Below, in pieces: positions 1 through 9,046 of a stretch of 64,000 bases of DNA. Position 1 is the first letter of the stretch; every line of letters begins with the position of its first letter. The DNA is from Aliiglaciecola lipolytica (GTDB lineage Bacteria; Pseudomonadota; Gammaproteobacteria; Enterobacterales; Alteromonadaceae): contig NZ_JAHKPT010000035.1 in the NCBI RefSeq assembly GCF_018860635.1, positions 124,001-188,000 on the forward strand. Reading direction: 5' to 3'. Under the pieces are notes generated by a model. It saw only the letters and a program-made list of their open reading frames with translations. It did no database searches and was not told the origin of the DNA. Both the position numbers and the translations under genes were made by a program.

Positions 1-2
1 AT

Positions 3-65
3 CGTGCAGATAAAGCCTTGTATGCAGCCAAACAAAATGGAAAAAACTGCTACAAAGTAGCTTAA
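3..65 (+). CDS. C-terminal end of a GGDEF diguanylate cyclase (5' end outside window)
   Basis: The third frame is open from the window edge to a TAA at 63-65 and reads ADKALYAAKQNGKN followed by CYKVA. This is the usual last helix of a GGDEF domain, where the family has ADxALYxAKxxGRN. Only about 20 codons are present, so the sensor part and catalytic motif cannot be seen. It lies directly upstream of another diguanylate cyclase gene on the same strand, which suggests a tandem pair. Identity of the family is fairly sure; nothing else can be said. Confidence 0.75.
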   Translation, partial: RADKALYAAKQNGKNCYKVA

Positions 66-108
66 TTTCGACATAGGCGGCAATAAATTGCAGTCTTGTC
101 GAAATTAA
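62..108. repeat. 12-bp inverted repeat after the first GGDEF gene
   Basis: A perfect 12-bp inverted repeat (TTAATTTCGACA at 62-73, TGTCGAAATTAA at 97-108) surrounds a 23-nt loop that holds a smaller GCAA/TTGC hairpin. It starts at the stop codon of the upstream gene. No clean T run follows, so it is a stem-loop that may stabilise or end the transcript rather than a standard intrinsic terminator. The rest of 109-268 is AT-rich and shows no gene. Confidence 0.45.
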
Positions 109-268
109 CGGCAATTATTATTGATATTATTTCGTCTTATCATACCCATTTGCAGCTAATAACATTAGACTGTCATTACTATTAAATTAATTTTATCTCT
201 TTTAGTAATAAATGATGAATGGGGTTATTCTGCGAATAAGAATAAATCCATAAGCTCATTTAGGTTGT

Positions 269-1336
269 ATGAGACTATCTATGCTTAGCGATTTTGATCA
301 AAATACCCAATATCGACGCAAAGTTTTACAAGTATTGTTGCTGATAACATTTTTCGGTGGCTTTGTTTTTGGTTTGATCAATATTTATCGAGAGCTCTAC
401 ACCTTGGCTTTTCTAGAGTTAGGATATGGATTATTTTCATTTCTAGTATGGCGTCAAATTGGCAATACCACTAATTTTCAATTTTGGGTAATCAGTTACC
501 TTTTCCCGTTTTTTTCGATAATGATGTATGCTTTATCCGTACCTGGTTCCTCCCAATCCATTTTTGTTTGGATTCTAACTATCCCCGTTATTTCTTATTT
601 GTTATTAGGTAAAAAAATTGGCTTTTACTTCTCGATTGTTTTTATGACGCTGGGAATCAGCATTTTTCATTTGAAATTTATGACCGATGATATTCCGCTA
701 AGTATTTCAGTGTCATTGAACGTGATATTGAGTGGGGTGCTGATGATTGCTCTCGCTCATGTGTATGAGCGTAATCGGGAGAAGAACGAAGAGCGACTTA
801 TGCAATTAGCTGGTACTGACAAATTGACTGGCTTAGCGAATAGGATGAAATTAATCGATGTGTATGCATCTGCTAGTGAATATGCGAAAAGGCACAATGT
901 GCCATTAACTGTTGTGCTATTTGATCTCGATTATTTCAAAAAAATTAATGATTTATATGGTCATCATGGTGGCGATGCTGCGCTGTGTTTTGTGGCTGAT
1001 TTTCTGAAAAAACACACTCGAAAAAGTGATTTGCTGGCGCGCTTTGGCGGGGAGGAATTTGCATTGATTATGCTAGCATCTAAGCCTAAAGATAGTTTCC
1101 AACAAGTTGACTCTCTACGTAAAAAACTAATGAATAAGCCATTTATCTACAATAAAAAAGAAATCAATATCACCCTTAGTGCTGGGATTTCGTATCTCGG
1201 TGTTGATGGCACTGATTTAGATGATTTACTTGTTAAAGCTGATGAGCGTTTGTACTTTGCAAAGGAAAATGGCCGCAATCGCGTTGTGGCCGACGTTCTG
1301 GCCGACAATATCGAGCCGTCAAACTCTGCAAAGTAG
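269..1336 (+). CDS. Membrane-anchored diguanylate cyclase (GGDEF)
   Basis: A 355-residue protein likely to make cyclic di-GMP from two GTP at the inner membrane. Residues about 18-165 hold roughly six hydrophobic segments, a membrane sensor region I cannot assign to a named MASE type. The GGDEF domain covers about 180-340, with DKLTGLANR, the metal-binding FDLDYFKKIND stretch and an intact GGEEF active site at 260-264. An RxxD inhibitory site (RKSD, 251-254) sits exactly five residues before GGEEF, so product feedback is expected. No EAL or HD-GYP domain is present. It follows the tail of another GGDEF gene and converges with the MBL-fold gene 16 bp downstream. The signal it senses is unknown. 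Confidence 0.9.
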   Translation: MRLSMLSDFDQNTQYRRKVLQVLLLITFFGGFVFGLINIYRELYTLAFLELGYGLFSFLVWRQIGNTTNFQFWVISYLFPFFSIMMYALSVPGSSQSIFVWILTIPVISYLLLGKKIGFYFSIVFMTLGISIFHLKFMTDDIPLSISVSLNVILSGVLMIALAHVYERNREKNEERLMQLAGTDKLTGLANRMKLIDVYASASEYAKRHNVPLTVVLFDLDYFKKINDLYGHHGGDAALCFVADFLKKHTRKSDLLARFGGEEFALIMLASKPKDSFQQVDSLRKKLMNKPFIYNKKEINITLSAGISYLGVDGTDLDDLLVKADERLYFAKENGRNRVVADVLADNIEPSNSAK

Positions 1337-1352
1337 TGCCGTCAGATATAAC

Positions 1353-2192
1353 TTAAAATACGATTTCCAATCCTTCTGCCGCAGCAAAAACTTGCAGATC
1401 ATCTTCCGCAATAGCAATGACTTCCTGGCAATGGGATTCAATCGCTGCGATGTCTTCATCTGTACGAATATGATCATGGCTGTAAAGTGCTAAACGCTTA
1501 GCTCTGCATGCTAAAGCTAGCTTTACCGCTTCTTCTGCCACCGAGTGTCCCCAACCTGATTTACCTGGCATGTCAGACAGCATGTATTGGGCATCGTGAA
1601 TAATAATATCGGCGCTCATTGCAAACTCTACCCATTGTAGAAAATCAGTTTCTTTACGGTAGGGAGGGTAAAGTTCGTTGTCGGTGATGTAGGCAATTTT
1701 AGCACCATCGGCTTCGATTACATAAGAACTGCCGCTGCCGGGATGGTTCATTGGGTGCCGATAAATTTTAGCGCTGCCAATATGCCAACTATTAATGCCT
1801 TCAGGTACAGGTTTGAGTTCTATATTTGACTGTAGTGATTTGTAATGAACAGGAAAATAACTGCCAGACATCTGATTCAAAATGGCGTTATTTTCATCCA
1901 AGGTCGTCATACCTGGCGTGATAAATATATTTCTGTCAGGCTGATATATAGGTGCAAAAAATGGAAAACCCTGAATATGATCCCAATGATTATGGGTCAG
2001 CAACAAATGTACATCGGTCTGTTTTGAAATTAATTTTTGACCGAGGTTTTTAATCCCTGTGCCTGCATCGAGAATAATGTCAGTGCCATCATTTAATTCA
2101 ATGTGCACGCAGGCTGTATTGCCACCATACTTTATATATTCTGGACCCGGTGCAGGGATTGAGCCTCTAACACCGAAAAAGGTTAATCGCAT
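1353..2192 (-). CDS. MBL-fold metallo-hydrolase
   Basis: A 279-residue soluble protein of the metallo-beta-lactamase fold. It opens with MRLTFFGVRGSIPAPG, typical of the branch that includes PhnP-like cyclic phosphodiesterases and RNase Z-like enzymes. The metal-binding motif is THNHWDH. Further metal ligands are likely in MNHPGSGSSY, the Asp of ITDNELY, and the late LYSHDH. The start ATG at 2192 follows AAGAGA at good spacing. The substrate cannot be read from sequence; a phosphodiesterase acting on a small molecule or nucleotide is the best guess. It stands alone, convergent with the diguanylate cyclase, so a link to cyclic di-GMP is only positional. Confidence 0.85.
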   Translation of the reverse strand: MRLTFFGVRGSIPAPGPEYIKYGGNTACVHIELNDGTDIILDAGTGIKNLGQKLISKQTDVHLLLTHNHWDHIQGFPFFAPIYQPDRNIFITPGMTTLDENNAILNQMSGSYFPVHYKSLQSNIELKPVPEGINSWHIGSAKIYRHPMNHPGSGSSYVIEADGAKIAYITDNELYPPYRKETDFLQWVEFAMSADIIIHDAQYMLSDMPGKSGWGHSVAEEAVKLALACRAKRLALYSHDHIRTDEDIAAIESHCQEVIAIAEDDLQVFAAAEGLEIVF

Positions 2193-2335
2193 ATTCCATC
2201 TCTTTGTTGCAGTTTGTCCTTGCGAACTTATTATTCGCAGATATTAGCATAGCGTATCACTGACTAATTCAACAATTAAGATGTGAAGTTATTCAAAGTT
2301 ATTGAAAAATATATGGAAATAGATTTTAGCAGGAA

Positions 2336-2361
2336 AAAGACCAACCTAGCGGTTGGTCTTT
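2336..2361 (-). terminator. Rho-independent terminator of proS
   Basis: An 11-bp perfect stem (AAAGACCAACC, loop TAGC, GGTTGGTCTTT) lies just after the proS stop codon. On the minus strand it is followed by a T run, as expected for an intrinsic terminator. Confidence 0.85.
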
Positions 2362-2374
2362 GCTATTAAATTCT

Positions 2375-4090
2375 TTATTGCTTTTGTAACAGCGACAATA
2401 CATCATTGATACTGACTAGCTGCTTTTCACCTGTGCGTCGATGTTTATATTCGACGTTATTCTCGTCTAAATTGCGTTCACCAATGACAATCGTATGAGG
2501 AATACCAATCAGTTCCATGTCATTGAACATGACACCTGGACGTTCCTTACGATCATCAAAGAGAACGTCTATGCCAGCAGCAACTAATTCTTCGTACAGC
2601 GACTCTGCAACCTGTTGAATACGATGAGATTTATGCATATTCATTGGAATCAATGCAACTTGAAAAGGGGCGATAGCATCAGGCCAAATAATGCCGAATT
2701 TATCGTGATTTTGTTCAATGGCCGCTGCAACAATGCGCGATACGCCAATACCATAACAAGCCATAGATAAAATCTGGTGTTTGCCTTGTTCATTGAGTAC
2801 ACCACAGCCCATTGCTTCGGAGTATTTATCGCCTAGCTGGAATATGTGACCCACTTCGATACCGCGTTTGATCTCTAACGTCCCTTTTCCATCTGGAGAG
2901 GGATCACCGGCTTCAATGTTACGTATATCGGCAACTTGATAGTCTACGATGTCTTTTTCCCAGTTTACGCCAGTTAGATGGAACCCTGTTTTGTTTGCGC
3001 CACAAACAAAATCTGTTAAGTGGGCTGCACTTCTATCGACAATCACAGGAATAGAAAGCTCTATTGGACCAATTGAGCCAGGTTCGCAGCTTAACGTTTG
3101 TAAAACTTGTTGCTCTGAGGCCATTGTGAGGGGCGCATACACTGAATCTAGCTTTTCGGCTTTGATGTCATTCAACGTATGGTCGCCGCGCAGCACTAGC
3201 GCGACTAAACCTTGTTGTCCTTTGTCATCTTGTTCACCTAAAACGATTATGGTTTTAACCGTTTTGTCGGCACTGATATCAAAGTGCGCACAAACTTGTT
3301 CAATGGTTTTTACATCAGGAGTGGCAACTTGGGTTTTTACTGCCATGGCCGGCAATTTTTCAGTCAAGGGCGCTATCGCTTCAGCCATTTCGATATTGGC
3401 TGCGTAATCTGAACCATTACTAAAGGCAATGGCGTCTTCACCGGAATCAGCCAATACATGGAATTCATGGGAAACAGCACCGCCAATTGAACCGGAGTCA
3501 GCGATAACCGGACGATATTCTAAATCTAGGCGCTCAAAGATATTGCAGTAAGCCTGAAACATTCCAGCATAGGTTTGCTGCATTGATTCATCTGATGTAT
3601 GAAATGAATAGGCGTCTTTCATAGTGAACTCGCGTCCACGCATTATGCCAAAACGAGGACGTACTTCATCTCGGAACTTGGTTTGAATTTGATAGAGGTT
3701 TATTGGCAGTTGTTTGTAACTGCTGATTTCATTTTTAACAAGGGAAGTAATCACTTCTTCATGAGTTGGACCTAAAACAAAATCACGATTGTGGCGATCT
3801 TTAATGCGCAGCAATTCTGGACCATATTCGTCCCACCGTCCGCTTTCCTGCCATAAATCTGCTGGTTGCACCACCGGCATCAACATTTCTATCGCTCCAG
3901 CCTTGTTCATTTCTTGACGAACAATGTCAGCCACTTTATTGAGCACTCGTAGGCCACTGGGTAGCCAAGTATATAAACCTGAAGCAAGCTTACGAACCAT
4001 CCCAGCCCGTAACATTAATTGGTGGCTAATCACTTCCGCATCGGCAGGAGTTTCTTTTTGGGTAGATAACAGATATTGGCTGGTACGCAT
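2375..4090 (-). CDS. proS: Prolyl-tRNA synthetase
   Basis: A 571-residue class II aminoacyl-tRNA synthetase that charges tRNA-Pro with proline in the cytoplasm. It is the long bacterial type: the catalytic core is split by a YbaK-like editing domain at about residues 225-390, which clears mischarged Ala-tRNA-Pro. Visible landmarks are the N-terminal [10 protein letters not shown], the [10 protein letters not shown] and [10 protein letters not shown] motif regions, [10 protein letters not shown] before the insert, and ACYGIGVSR near the third class II motif. The length matches the E. coli enzyme (572). In E. coli proS is also next to trmO, so the neighbourhood is conserved, but here a DUF1501 fragment lies between them. 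It has its own terminator. Confidence 0.98.
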   Translation of the reverse strand: MRTSQYLLSTQKETPADAEVISHQLMLRAGMVRKLASGLYTWLPSGLRVLNKVADIVRQEMNKAGAIEMLMPVVQPADLWQESGRWDEYGPELLRIKDRHNRDFVLGPTHEEVITSLVKNEISSYKQLPINLYQIQTKFRDEVRPRFGIMRGREFTMKDAYSFHTSDESMQQTYAGMFQAYCNIFERLDLEYRPVIADSGSIGGAVSHEFHVLADSGEDAIAFSNGSDYAANIEMAEAIAPLTEKLPAMAVKTQVATPDVKTIEQVCAHFDISADKTVKTIIVLGEQDDKGQQGLVALVLRGDHTLNDIKAEKLDSVYAPLTMASEQQVLQTLSCEPGSIGPIELSIPVIVDRSAAHLTDFVCGANKTGFHLTGVNWEKDIVDYQVADIRNIEAGDPSPDGKGTLEIKRGIEVGHIFQLGDKYSEAMGCGVLNEQGKHQILSMACYGIGVSRIVAAAIEQNHDKFGIIWPDAIAPFQVALIPMNMHKSHRIQQVAESLYEELVAAGIDVLFDDRKERPGVMFNDMELIGIPHTIVIGERNLDENNVEYKHRRTGEKQLVSINDVLSLLQKQ

Positions 4091-4233
4091 CAGCTTAGTT
4101 GATCCTTATTTTGCTCTTAAATCGTAAACGGCCGCCATTCTACCAGCACCCTGTAAAAGGCAAAAGGGATATTATCCTTGTCAGGATAAACTTCTTGTCA
4201 CTATTTTCGTCTTAAATTGAGACTGCATAGATT

Positions 4234-4419
4234 TTGCTATTCTCAGGCGACGCAAAAGTACTCGGTGATTGGCCTGGTCTTGCTCCTGAAAAGTTGTATC
4301 AGGGGCGTGATTTGATGGCGACTAGCGACGTTCGTTACTGGTATGCCAAGGCACTGCAATCTCACTGGAAGTTAAATCGGCAACAGCTTAGTCGGATATT
4401 TCCAGATTTACCTCTGTAA
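4234..4419 (+). pseudogene. 3' remnant of a DUF1501-family gene
   Basis: The frame from 4234 to the TAA at 4417-4419 encodes 61 residues containing VLGDWPGLAPEKLYQGRDL, then MATSDVR and a terminal LSRIFPDLPL. This matches the C-terminal end of DUF1501 (sulfatase-like, Tat-exported) proteins, which carry a GxWPGL...L..GRDL...TD.R motif and are normally over 400 residues. Nothing upstream continues the match: an in-frame TAG lies at 4228-4230, and the only start is a TTG without a ribosome site. It is therefore read as the surviving 3' end of a deleted gene lying between the normally adjacent proS and trmO. Translation is unlikely. Confidence 0.6.
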
Positions 4420-4423
4420 GCGT

Positions 4424-5128
4424 TTAAATCTGGTTGATTTGTTCCACGACACAACAATGTTCTGCAACACGCCATTGGATGTTTAAATCATATAAAGCTA
4501 CCCCATAAAGGCGATCGCTTGTTGTGGTTTTGTGATACGCCGGACGGGGATCTTGACTTAGTATTTGCTCAATCAAAATATTTAAATGGGGATATTTGTG
4601 CTGGTAGATAGTTAGCTGTTGTTGTGCGCTTTTCGAAAACCTAACGGCGAGTAACTCTTCTGGTTTATCTTGCGCATAACCCGCTGCGGCGTCGGCAATA
4701 CTATCTGAATATGGAATATAAGGTTTGATATCTATTATTGGTGTGTTGTCTAGTAGATCCATTCCTGAAACAATTAAACAATGTTGGCCACTTATAGACG
4801 ATACCTTCTCCAGCCTAACCGCACTGATGCCCAAATTATTAGGGCGGTGAGTACTGCGTGAGGCGAATACTCCCACTTTCTCGTTGCCACCGAGTCGAGG
4901 TGGGCGAACTAAAGGGGATGTGGATTTATCGGCAGTCTGATGAAATTGAAAAACTAGCCATAAATGGCTGAATTGCTCTATACCACGAATAAAGTCTACC
5001 GAATTGAATGCTTGGGTAAACATTATCTGACCAAATGCTGCAGTCACCAAACCTGGTTGTCTTGGGATTGCAAACTTCTCTTTATACGGGGTTTTAATGT
5101 GCCCAATTGGGTTAATCTCTATTGGCAT
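4424..5128 (-). CDS. trmO: tRNA (N6-threonylcarbamoyladenosine37-N6)-methyltransferase TrmO
   Basis: A 234-residue protein of the TsaA/TrmO (YaeB) family, which uses S-adenosylmethionine to methylate t6A37 to m6t6A in tRNA-Thr. Visible hallmarks are the start MPIEINPIGHIKTPYKEKF, the IPRQPGL segment, the VFQFHQ stretch, and the FASRSTHRPNNLGISAVRL region that builds the cofactor site. DLLDNTPIIDIKPY and a C-terminal DPRPAYH motif follow. Length equals the E. coli protein (235). It is next to proS as in E. coli, apart from the inserted remnant. The start has only a weak upstream AAAGG. Confidence 0.95.
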   Translation of the reverse strand: MPIEINPIGHIKTPYKEKFAIPRQPGLVTAAFGQIMFTQAFNSVDFIRGIEQFSHLWLVFQFHQTADKSTSPLVRPPRLGGNEKVGVFASRSTHRPNNLGISAVRLEKVSSISGQHCLIVSGMDLLDNTPIIDIKPYIPYSDSIADAAAGYAQDKPEELLAVRFSKSAQQQLTIYQHKYPHLNILIEQILSQDPRPAYHKTTTSDRLYGVALYDLNIQWRVAEHCCVVEQINQI

Positions 5129-5518
5129 GGAGGCCTTTCATATTTTTAATCAGTTGTTGCAAGGTGAATCTCTAAACTGAGGGGACACATTTTGCAACAC
5201 ATTGGCATTATATTGAAATGATTATGCCATACATTTTTTGTTATCCTTTGGGCGTTCACTTCCCGAACCAATTTTAGACTTAAACTTAGGTTAAATTAAC
5301 GTTTTTACCGAGTTTAAGTCTTTTTTTTTGGTATCCTAAAAAAAATTGGCATCAAATTGCATTTTTAATAAAATTCCTTTGCAATGAAACTGTGTCGCAC
5401 TGACGTTTTACTTAAAATAAAAATAGTCTTAATTGTTCGCGTAAATTCTTGATTTCTTTTTTCTGAGCACCATATTCACAAAGAATTTGGTGAACTCAAT
5501 GATCATAATGGGAATAGC
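5129..5518. other. 390-bp intergenic region with an orphan terminator-like hairpin
   Basis: No gene is visible between trmO and the ABC operon, which run divergently, so promoters for both must lie here. I could not assign a confident -35/-10 pair. The one clear structure is the hairpin with T run at 5276-5329, listed separately. Confidence 0.5.
5276..5329 (+). terminator. Orphan intrinsic terminator-like hairpin
   Basis: An 11-bp perfect stem (AGACTTAAACT at 5276-5286, AGTTTAAGTCT at 5311-5321) encloses a 24-nt AT-rich loop and runs into nine T residues. It points along the plus strand, yet no intact plus-strand gene ends upstream. It could end a small RNA, act as a leader attenuator of the ABC operon 190 bp downstream, or be what remains of the terminator of a lost gene. 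The stem is AT-rich, so efficiency is uncertain. Confidence 0.55.
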
Positions 5519-6442
5519 ATGATCTATGTAAAAAATTTAACGAAGATTTTTGGTGATTTTGTCGCTGTTAATCACCTGAACTTTAATATACAACCTGGCG
5601 ATGTAGTTGGATTCTTGGGCCCCAATGGGGCAGGCAAATCAACTACTATGAAAATGCTCACAGGCTTTATCACCCCAGATGATGGTGAAATATTCATTGA
5701 TGACCTATCAATTTATGAAGACCCCAAAAAAATAAAGCAAAAAATAGGTTATCTACCTGAAGGTGCGCCAGCATATGGTGATATGACGCCATTGCAGTTT
5801 TTGAATTTTATTGCAGATATTCGAGGTTTAAAGGGGGATTTAAAACGCCAAAGAATTAGCCATGTAATTAACAAAATAGACCTGCAATCGGTGTTAGATA
5901 AACCCATTGATAATTTATCTAAGGGATTTAAACGTCGGGTTGGCTTAGCACAAGCTTTATTGCATGATCCGCAAATACTGATTTTAGATGAACCGACTGA
6001 CGGACTAGACCCAAACCAGAAGCATCATGTGCGTGAACTCATCCAAAATCTGGCGAAAGATAAAATAGTGATTATTTCCACTCACATACTTGAGGAAGTG
6101 TCTGCACTGTGTAATCGAGTAATGATTATAGCTGCAGGTCAAATGAAGTTTGATGGTACTCCGAAAGAACTTATCCAAAAATCTAAATATCACAATGCCA
6201 TCACCTTACATTTAAGTTATCCATCGGATACTTCAGGCTTTTTAGATGTGCCGGGCATAGTGGATATTCAAGCCGATAGAGCCACTGGGAAAGTGACATT
6301 ATTGACAGAACCTGGCAGTGATATTTTGCATGAGGTAAATAAACACATTCATGAACGTCGTTTACCGGTTGATACTTTGTATGTTGAGCCAGGTCGTCTA
6401 GACCAAGTATTTCGAGAATTGACACAAGGAGGGCAGGGCTAA
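5519..6442 (+). CDS. ABC transporter ATP-binding protein, GldA-like
   Basis: A 307-residue ATPase that powers the ABC-2 type permease encoded next to it. Walker A is GPNGAGKST, the signature region reads LSKGFKRRVGLAQA, and Walker B with its glutamate is ILILDEPTDGLDP, followed by the H-loop in IISTHILEEV. The C-terminal 80 residues form the extra domain seen in drug or polymer exporters of this type. Its best-known relative is GldA of Bacteroidetes gliding motility, but this branch is widespread in Proteobacteria without gliding. The stop overlaps the start of the permease gene (TAATG), so the two are translationally coupled. Confidence 0.92.
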   Translation: MIYVKNLTKIFGDFVAVNHLNFNIQPGDVVGFLGPNGAGKSTTMKMLTGFITPDDGEIFIDDLSIYEDPKKIKQKIGYLPEGAPAYGDMTPLQFLNFIADIRGLKGDLKRQRISHVINKIDLQSVLDKPIDNLSKGFKRRVGLAQALLHDPQILILDEPTDGLDPNQKHHVRELIQNLAKDKIVIISTHILEEVSALCNRVMIIAAGQMKFDGTPKELIQKSKYHNAITLHLSYPSDTSGFLDVPGIVDIQADRATGKVTLLTEPGSDILHEVNKHIHERRLPVDTLYVEPGRLDQVFRELTQGGQG

Positions 6443-7176
6443 TGGGAATGATTTCAACACTATTTAAGCGGGAAATTGCAAGTTTTTTTGCTACCCCTGT
6501 TGCCTACGTTTTTATCACAATATTTTTGATTTTATCAGCTGTTTTTGCGTTTTTTATCGGTAGTTTGTATGAAAGAGAGCAAGCCGATTTACTGCCCTTT
6601 TTCAACTTCCACCCTTGGCTATATTTATTTTTAGTGCCAGCAATCGCTATGCGCACATGGTCTGAAGAGCGAAAAAGTGGAAGTATTGAACTGCTGATGA
6701 CACTACCAATAAGCAGTCTACAGGCTGTGGTTGCAAAGTTCTTAGCCTCTTGGGCTGTGTTGGGGTTATCTTTATTATTGACCTTCCCATTATGGCTAAC
6801 CATCAATTATTTGGGGAATCCTGATAACGGGGTGGTGGTCGCCGCTTATATTGGTAGTTGGTTAATGGCGGGAGCCTTTTTAGCCATTGGAATGTGTATG
6901 TCGGCACTGACTAAAAATCAGGTGGTGGCGTTTATATTGGCAGTGGTCGTGTGTTTTTTGTTTGTTGTCAGTGGCAGCAATATTGTTTTGGATGCGTTCA
7001 AAAACTGGGCACCAACCATGGTGATTGATACCGTCGCCTCATTTAGCTTTTTGACTCATTATGAGTCACTTGCGAAGGGAGTAATTGCCCTCAATGACGT
7101 AGGTTACTTCTTCATTTCAATTGTAATTTGGTTATACGCCAGTTTATTGATCATCGAACGTAAAAAGGCGGATTAG
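6442..7176 (+). CDS. ABC-2 type permease, GldF-like
   Basis: A 244-residue integral membrane protein with about six hydrophobic segments, the membrane half of the exporter. The N-terminal LFKREIASFFATPVAYVF is the usual cytoplasmic entry helix of GldF/NosY-type permeases. TWSEERKSGSIELLMTLPIS is the typical coupling segment between helices two and three. It overlaps the ATPase gene by one base and is followed after 4 bp by the GldG-like gene. The substrate is unknown; the later genes of the operon suggest a complex with large periplasmic domains rather than a simple drug pump. Confidence 0.9.
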   Translation: MGMISTLFKREIASFFATPVAYVFITIFLILSAVFAFFIGSLYEREQADLLPFFNFHPWLYLFLVPAIAMRTWSEERKSGSIELLMTLPISSLQAVVAKFLASWAVLGLSLLLTFPLWLTINYLGNPDNGVVVAAYIGSWLMAGAFLAIGMCMSALTKNQVVAFILAVVVCFLFVVSGSNIVLDAFKNWAPTMVIDTVASFSFLTHYESLAKGVIALNDVGYFFISIVIWLYASLLIIERKKAD

Positions 7177-7180
7177 TAAT

Positions 7181-9046
7181 ATGAGTAAATTTTCCACCTC
7201 CATAATTTTAATTTTATTGGCCGTTTTATTTTTTGCTTTAACGGTGCTAAACAATCAGTTATTGAGTCCAATTCGCCTCGATTTGACTGAGAATCAAGTT
7301 TACTCTTTGTCTGATGGCAGCAAGGAAATTGTTTCAAAAATTGATGAACCCATTAATTTATATTTCTTTTTCTCAGATAAATCATCAAAAAGTATGACAT
7401 CTTTGCGCAACTATGCGAACCGTGTAGAAAGTATGTTGCGAGAGTATTCAAAAGCCGCAGATGGAAAAATCAATTTGCATATTGTTGATCCTGAGCCCTT
7501 TTCCGAAGCGGAAGATCAAGCCAATGAATTTGGTCTGACTGCCGCCACACTTGGCACTATGGGCGATGCTATATATTTGGGCTTGGCGGCGACTAACGCT
7601 TTAGATGATCAAGAAGTGATTGGCTTTTTTGATCCCCAAAAAGAGAAGTTTCTTGAATACGAAATCAGTAAACTGATCCATAAACTATCTCAACCTGAGT
7701 CGGTTAAAGTGACTTTAATCACGGATTTGCCGCTAGCTGGTGGACAGAATCCGATGACAGGACAGTTTGATCCAGCTTGGACGTTTTACACTCAATTACA
7801 GCAATTGTATCAAGTGGAACAGATTCCAAATAGCGCAGAAGCCTTACCTGAAGATACTGACGTGCTTATGCTAGTGCATCCTCAATCGTTAAATGAATCC
7901 TTGTTATACGCGGTTGATCAATACGTTATGCAAGGTGGAAAACTCATTGCTTTTGTTGATCCCAACAATGAGTCAGATCCGATGGCGATGATGGCAGGTA
8001 TGGGCGCATCTACTGAAAATAGTTCTAACTTAACCTCTTTATTCGAAGCTTGGGGACTAGAGTTTAATGATAGTCAGGTACTGCTTGATGCGGAACTAGG
8101 CCTAGATATTCGCACTGCAGATGGCGGTGTCGCTCGTCATTTTGGTTTTGTGGGGATTCAATCTCAACAACTTGATCGCGACGACGTAACTACCGCAAGT
8201 CTCGAAATAATCAATGGCGCGTCATTTGGCGCGTTTAGTAAATCCACAGGTGGTAACTTACGTTGGACACCGTTGATGCGTTCTTCTGCAAATTCAGGTT
8301 TCATTGATGTAACCACTTATTCTGCATTACGAGACCCTAACGCATTAGCAAGAGAGTTTACCAACCAGAAGCAACAACATGTGCTTGCTGCTAGATTGCA
8401 TGGCAGAGCTTCTTCCGCTTACAAAAGTGCGCCAGATGATGCTACAGCTGATAGTGCACACGTTTCTTCTACCAATCAATTAAATGTCATTGTGGTGGGT
8501 GATACGGATTTGCTGGCAGATCGGTTTTGGGTGCAACAAGCGAACTTCTTTGGCGAAACGGTTTACACACCTTTTGCGAACAACGGCGATTTTGTTACTA
8601 ATGCGGTAGAGAATCTAAGTGGGAGTGAGGCACTTATCAGTATTCGTAGTCGCGGTACATTTGCCCGTCCATTTAACACTGTCGATGCTTTAAAAGTGGA
8701 GGCTGAACGTAAGTTCCGCGAACAAGAACAACTTCTACAGCAACAATTAGAAGAAACTGAACAGCAACTCGCTCAGTTGCAAAGTCAGCAAGTAGAAGGA
8801 GCTGGTTTGGTTATGATGCCAGAACAACAACAAGCACTTGACGAATTTATCGAGAAACGAACTGAGATTCGAAAAGCCCTGCGTGAAGTGAGACATCAGT
8901 TAGACAAGGATATTGAGGCGCTGGGGAATTGGTTGAAATTTATTAATATCGCTGTTGCCCCTATAGTGCTAATGCTGATCCTTATGCTACTTGCTAGTTT
9001 GCTGAGAACTCGTTCTAAAGGTGATGAGGGGTTATCACATGAATAA
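7181..9046 (+). CDS. GldG-family ABC transporter accessory protein
   Basis: A 621-residue protein anchored by one N-terminal helix (about residues 7-27) and one C-terminal helix (about 585-607), with a large extracytoplasmic region between. RLDLTENQVYSLSDGS is the entry motif of the GldG family, and the first half has the IFT52-like fold expected there (family knowledge). A glutamine- and glutamate-rich coiled coil occupies about residues 505-580, just before the last helix. It starts 4 bp after the permease gene and overlaps the DUF4340 gene by eight bases. In this operon type it is thought to work with the permease, but its biochemical role is not established. Confidence 0.88.
   Translation: MSKFSTSIILILLAVLFFALTVLNNQLLSPIRLDLTENQVYSLSDGSKEIVSKIDEPINLYFFFSDKSSKSMTSLRNYANRVESMLREYSKAADGKINLHIVDPEPFSEAEDQANEFGLTAATLGTMGDAIYLGLAATNALDDQEVIGFFDPQKEKFLEYEISKLIHKLSQPESVKVTLITDLPLAGGQNPMTGQFDPAWTFYTQLQQLYQVEQIPNSAEALPEDTDVLMLVHPQSLNESLLYAVDQYVMQGGKLIAFVDPNNESDPMAMMAGMGASTENSSNLTSLFEAWGLEFNDSQVLLDAELGLDIRTADGGVARHFGFVGIQSQQLDRDDVTTASLEIINGASFGAFSKSTGGNLRWTPLMRSSANSGFIDVTTYSALRDPNALAREFTNQKQQHVLAARLHGRASSAYKSAPDDATADSAHVSSTNQLNVIVVGDTDLLADRFWVQQANFFGETVYTPFANNGDFVTNAVENLSGSEALISIRSRGTFARPFNTVDALKVEAERKFREQEQLLQQQLEETEQQLAQLQSQQVEGAGLVMMPEQQQALDEFIEKRTEIRKALREVRHQLDKDIEALGNWLKFINIAVAPIVLMLILMLLASLLRTRSKGDEGLSHE

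Noticed and set aside
2949-3407. 152-codon plus-strand frame
   Set aside because: It is antisense to proS, which is certain, and has no ribosome site or recognisable domain.
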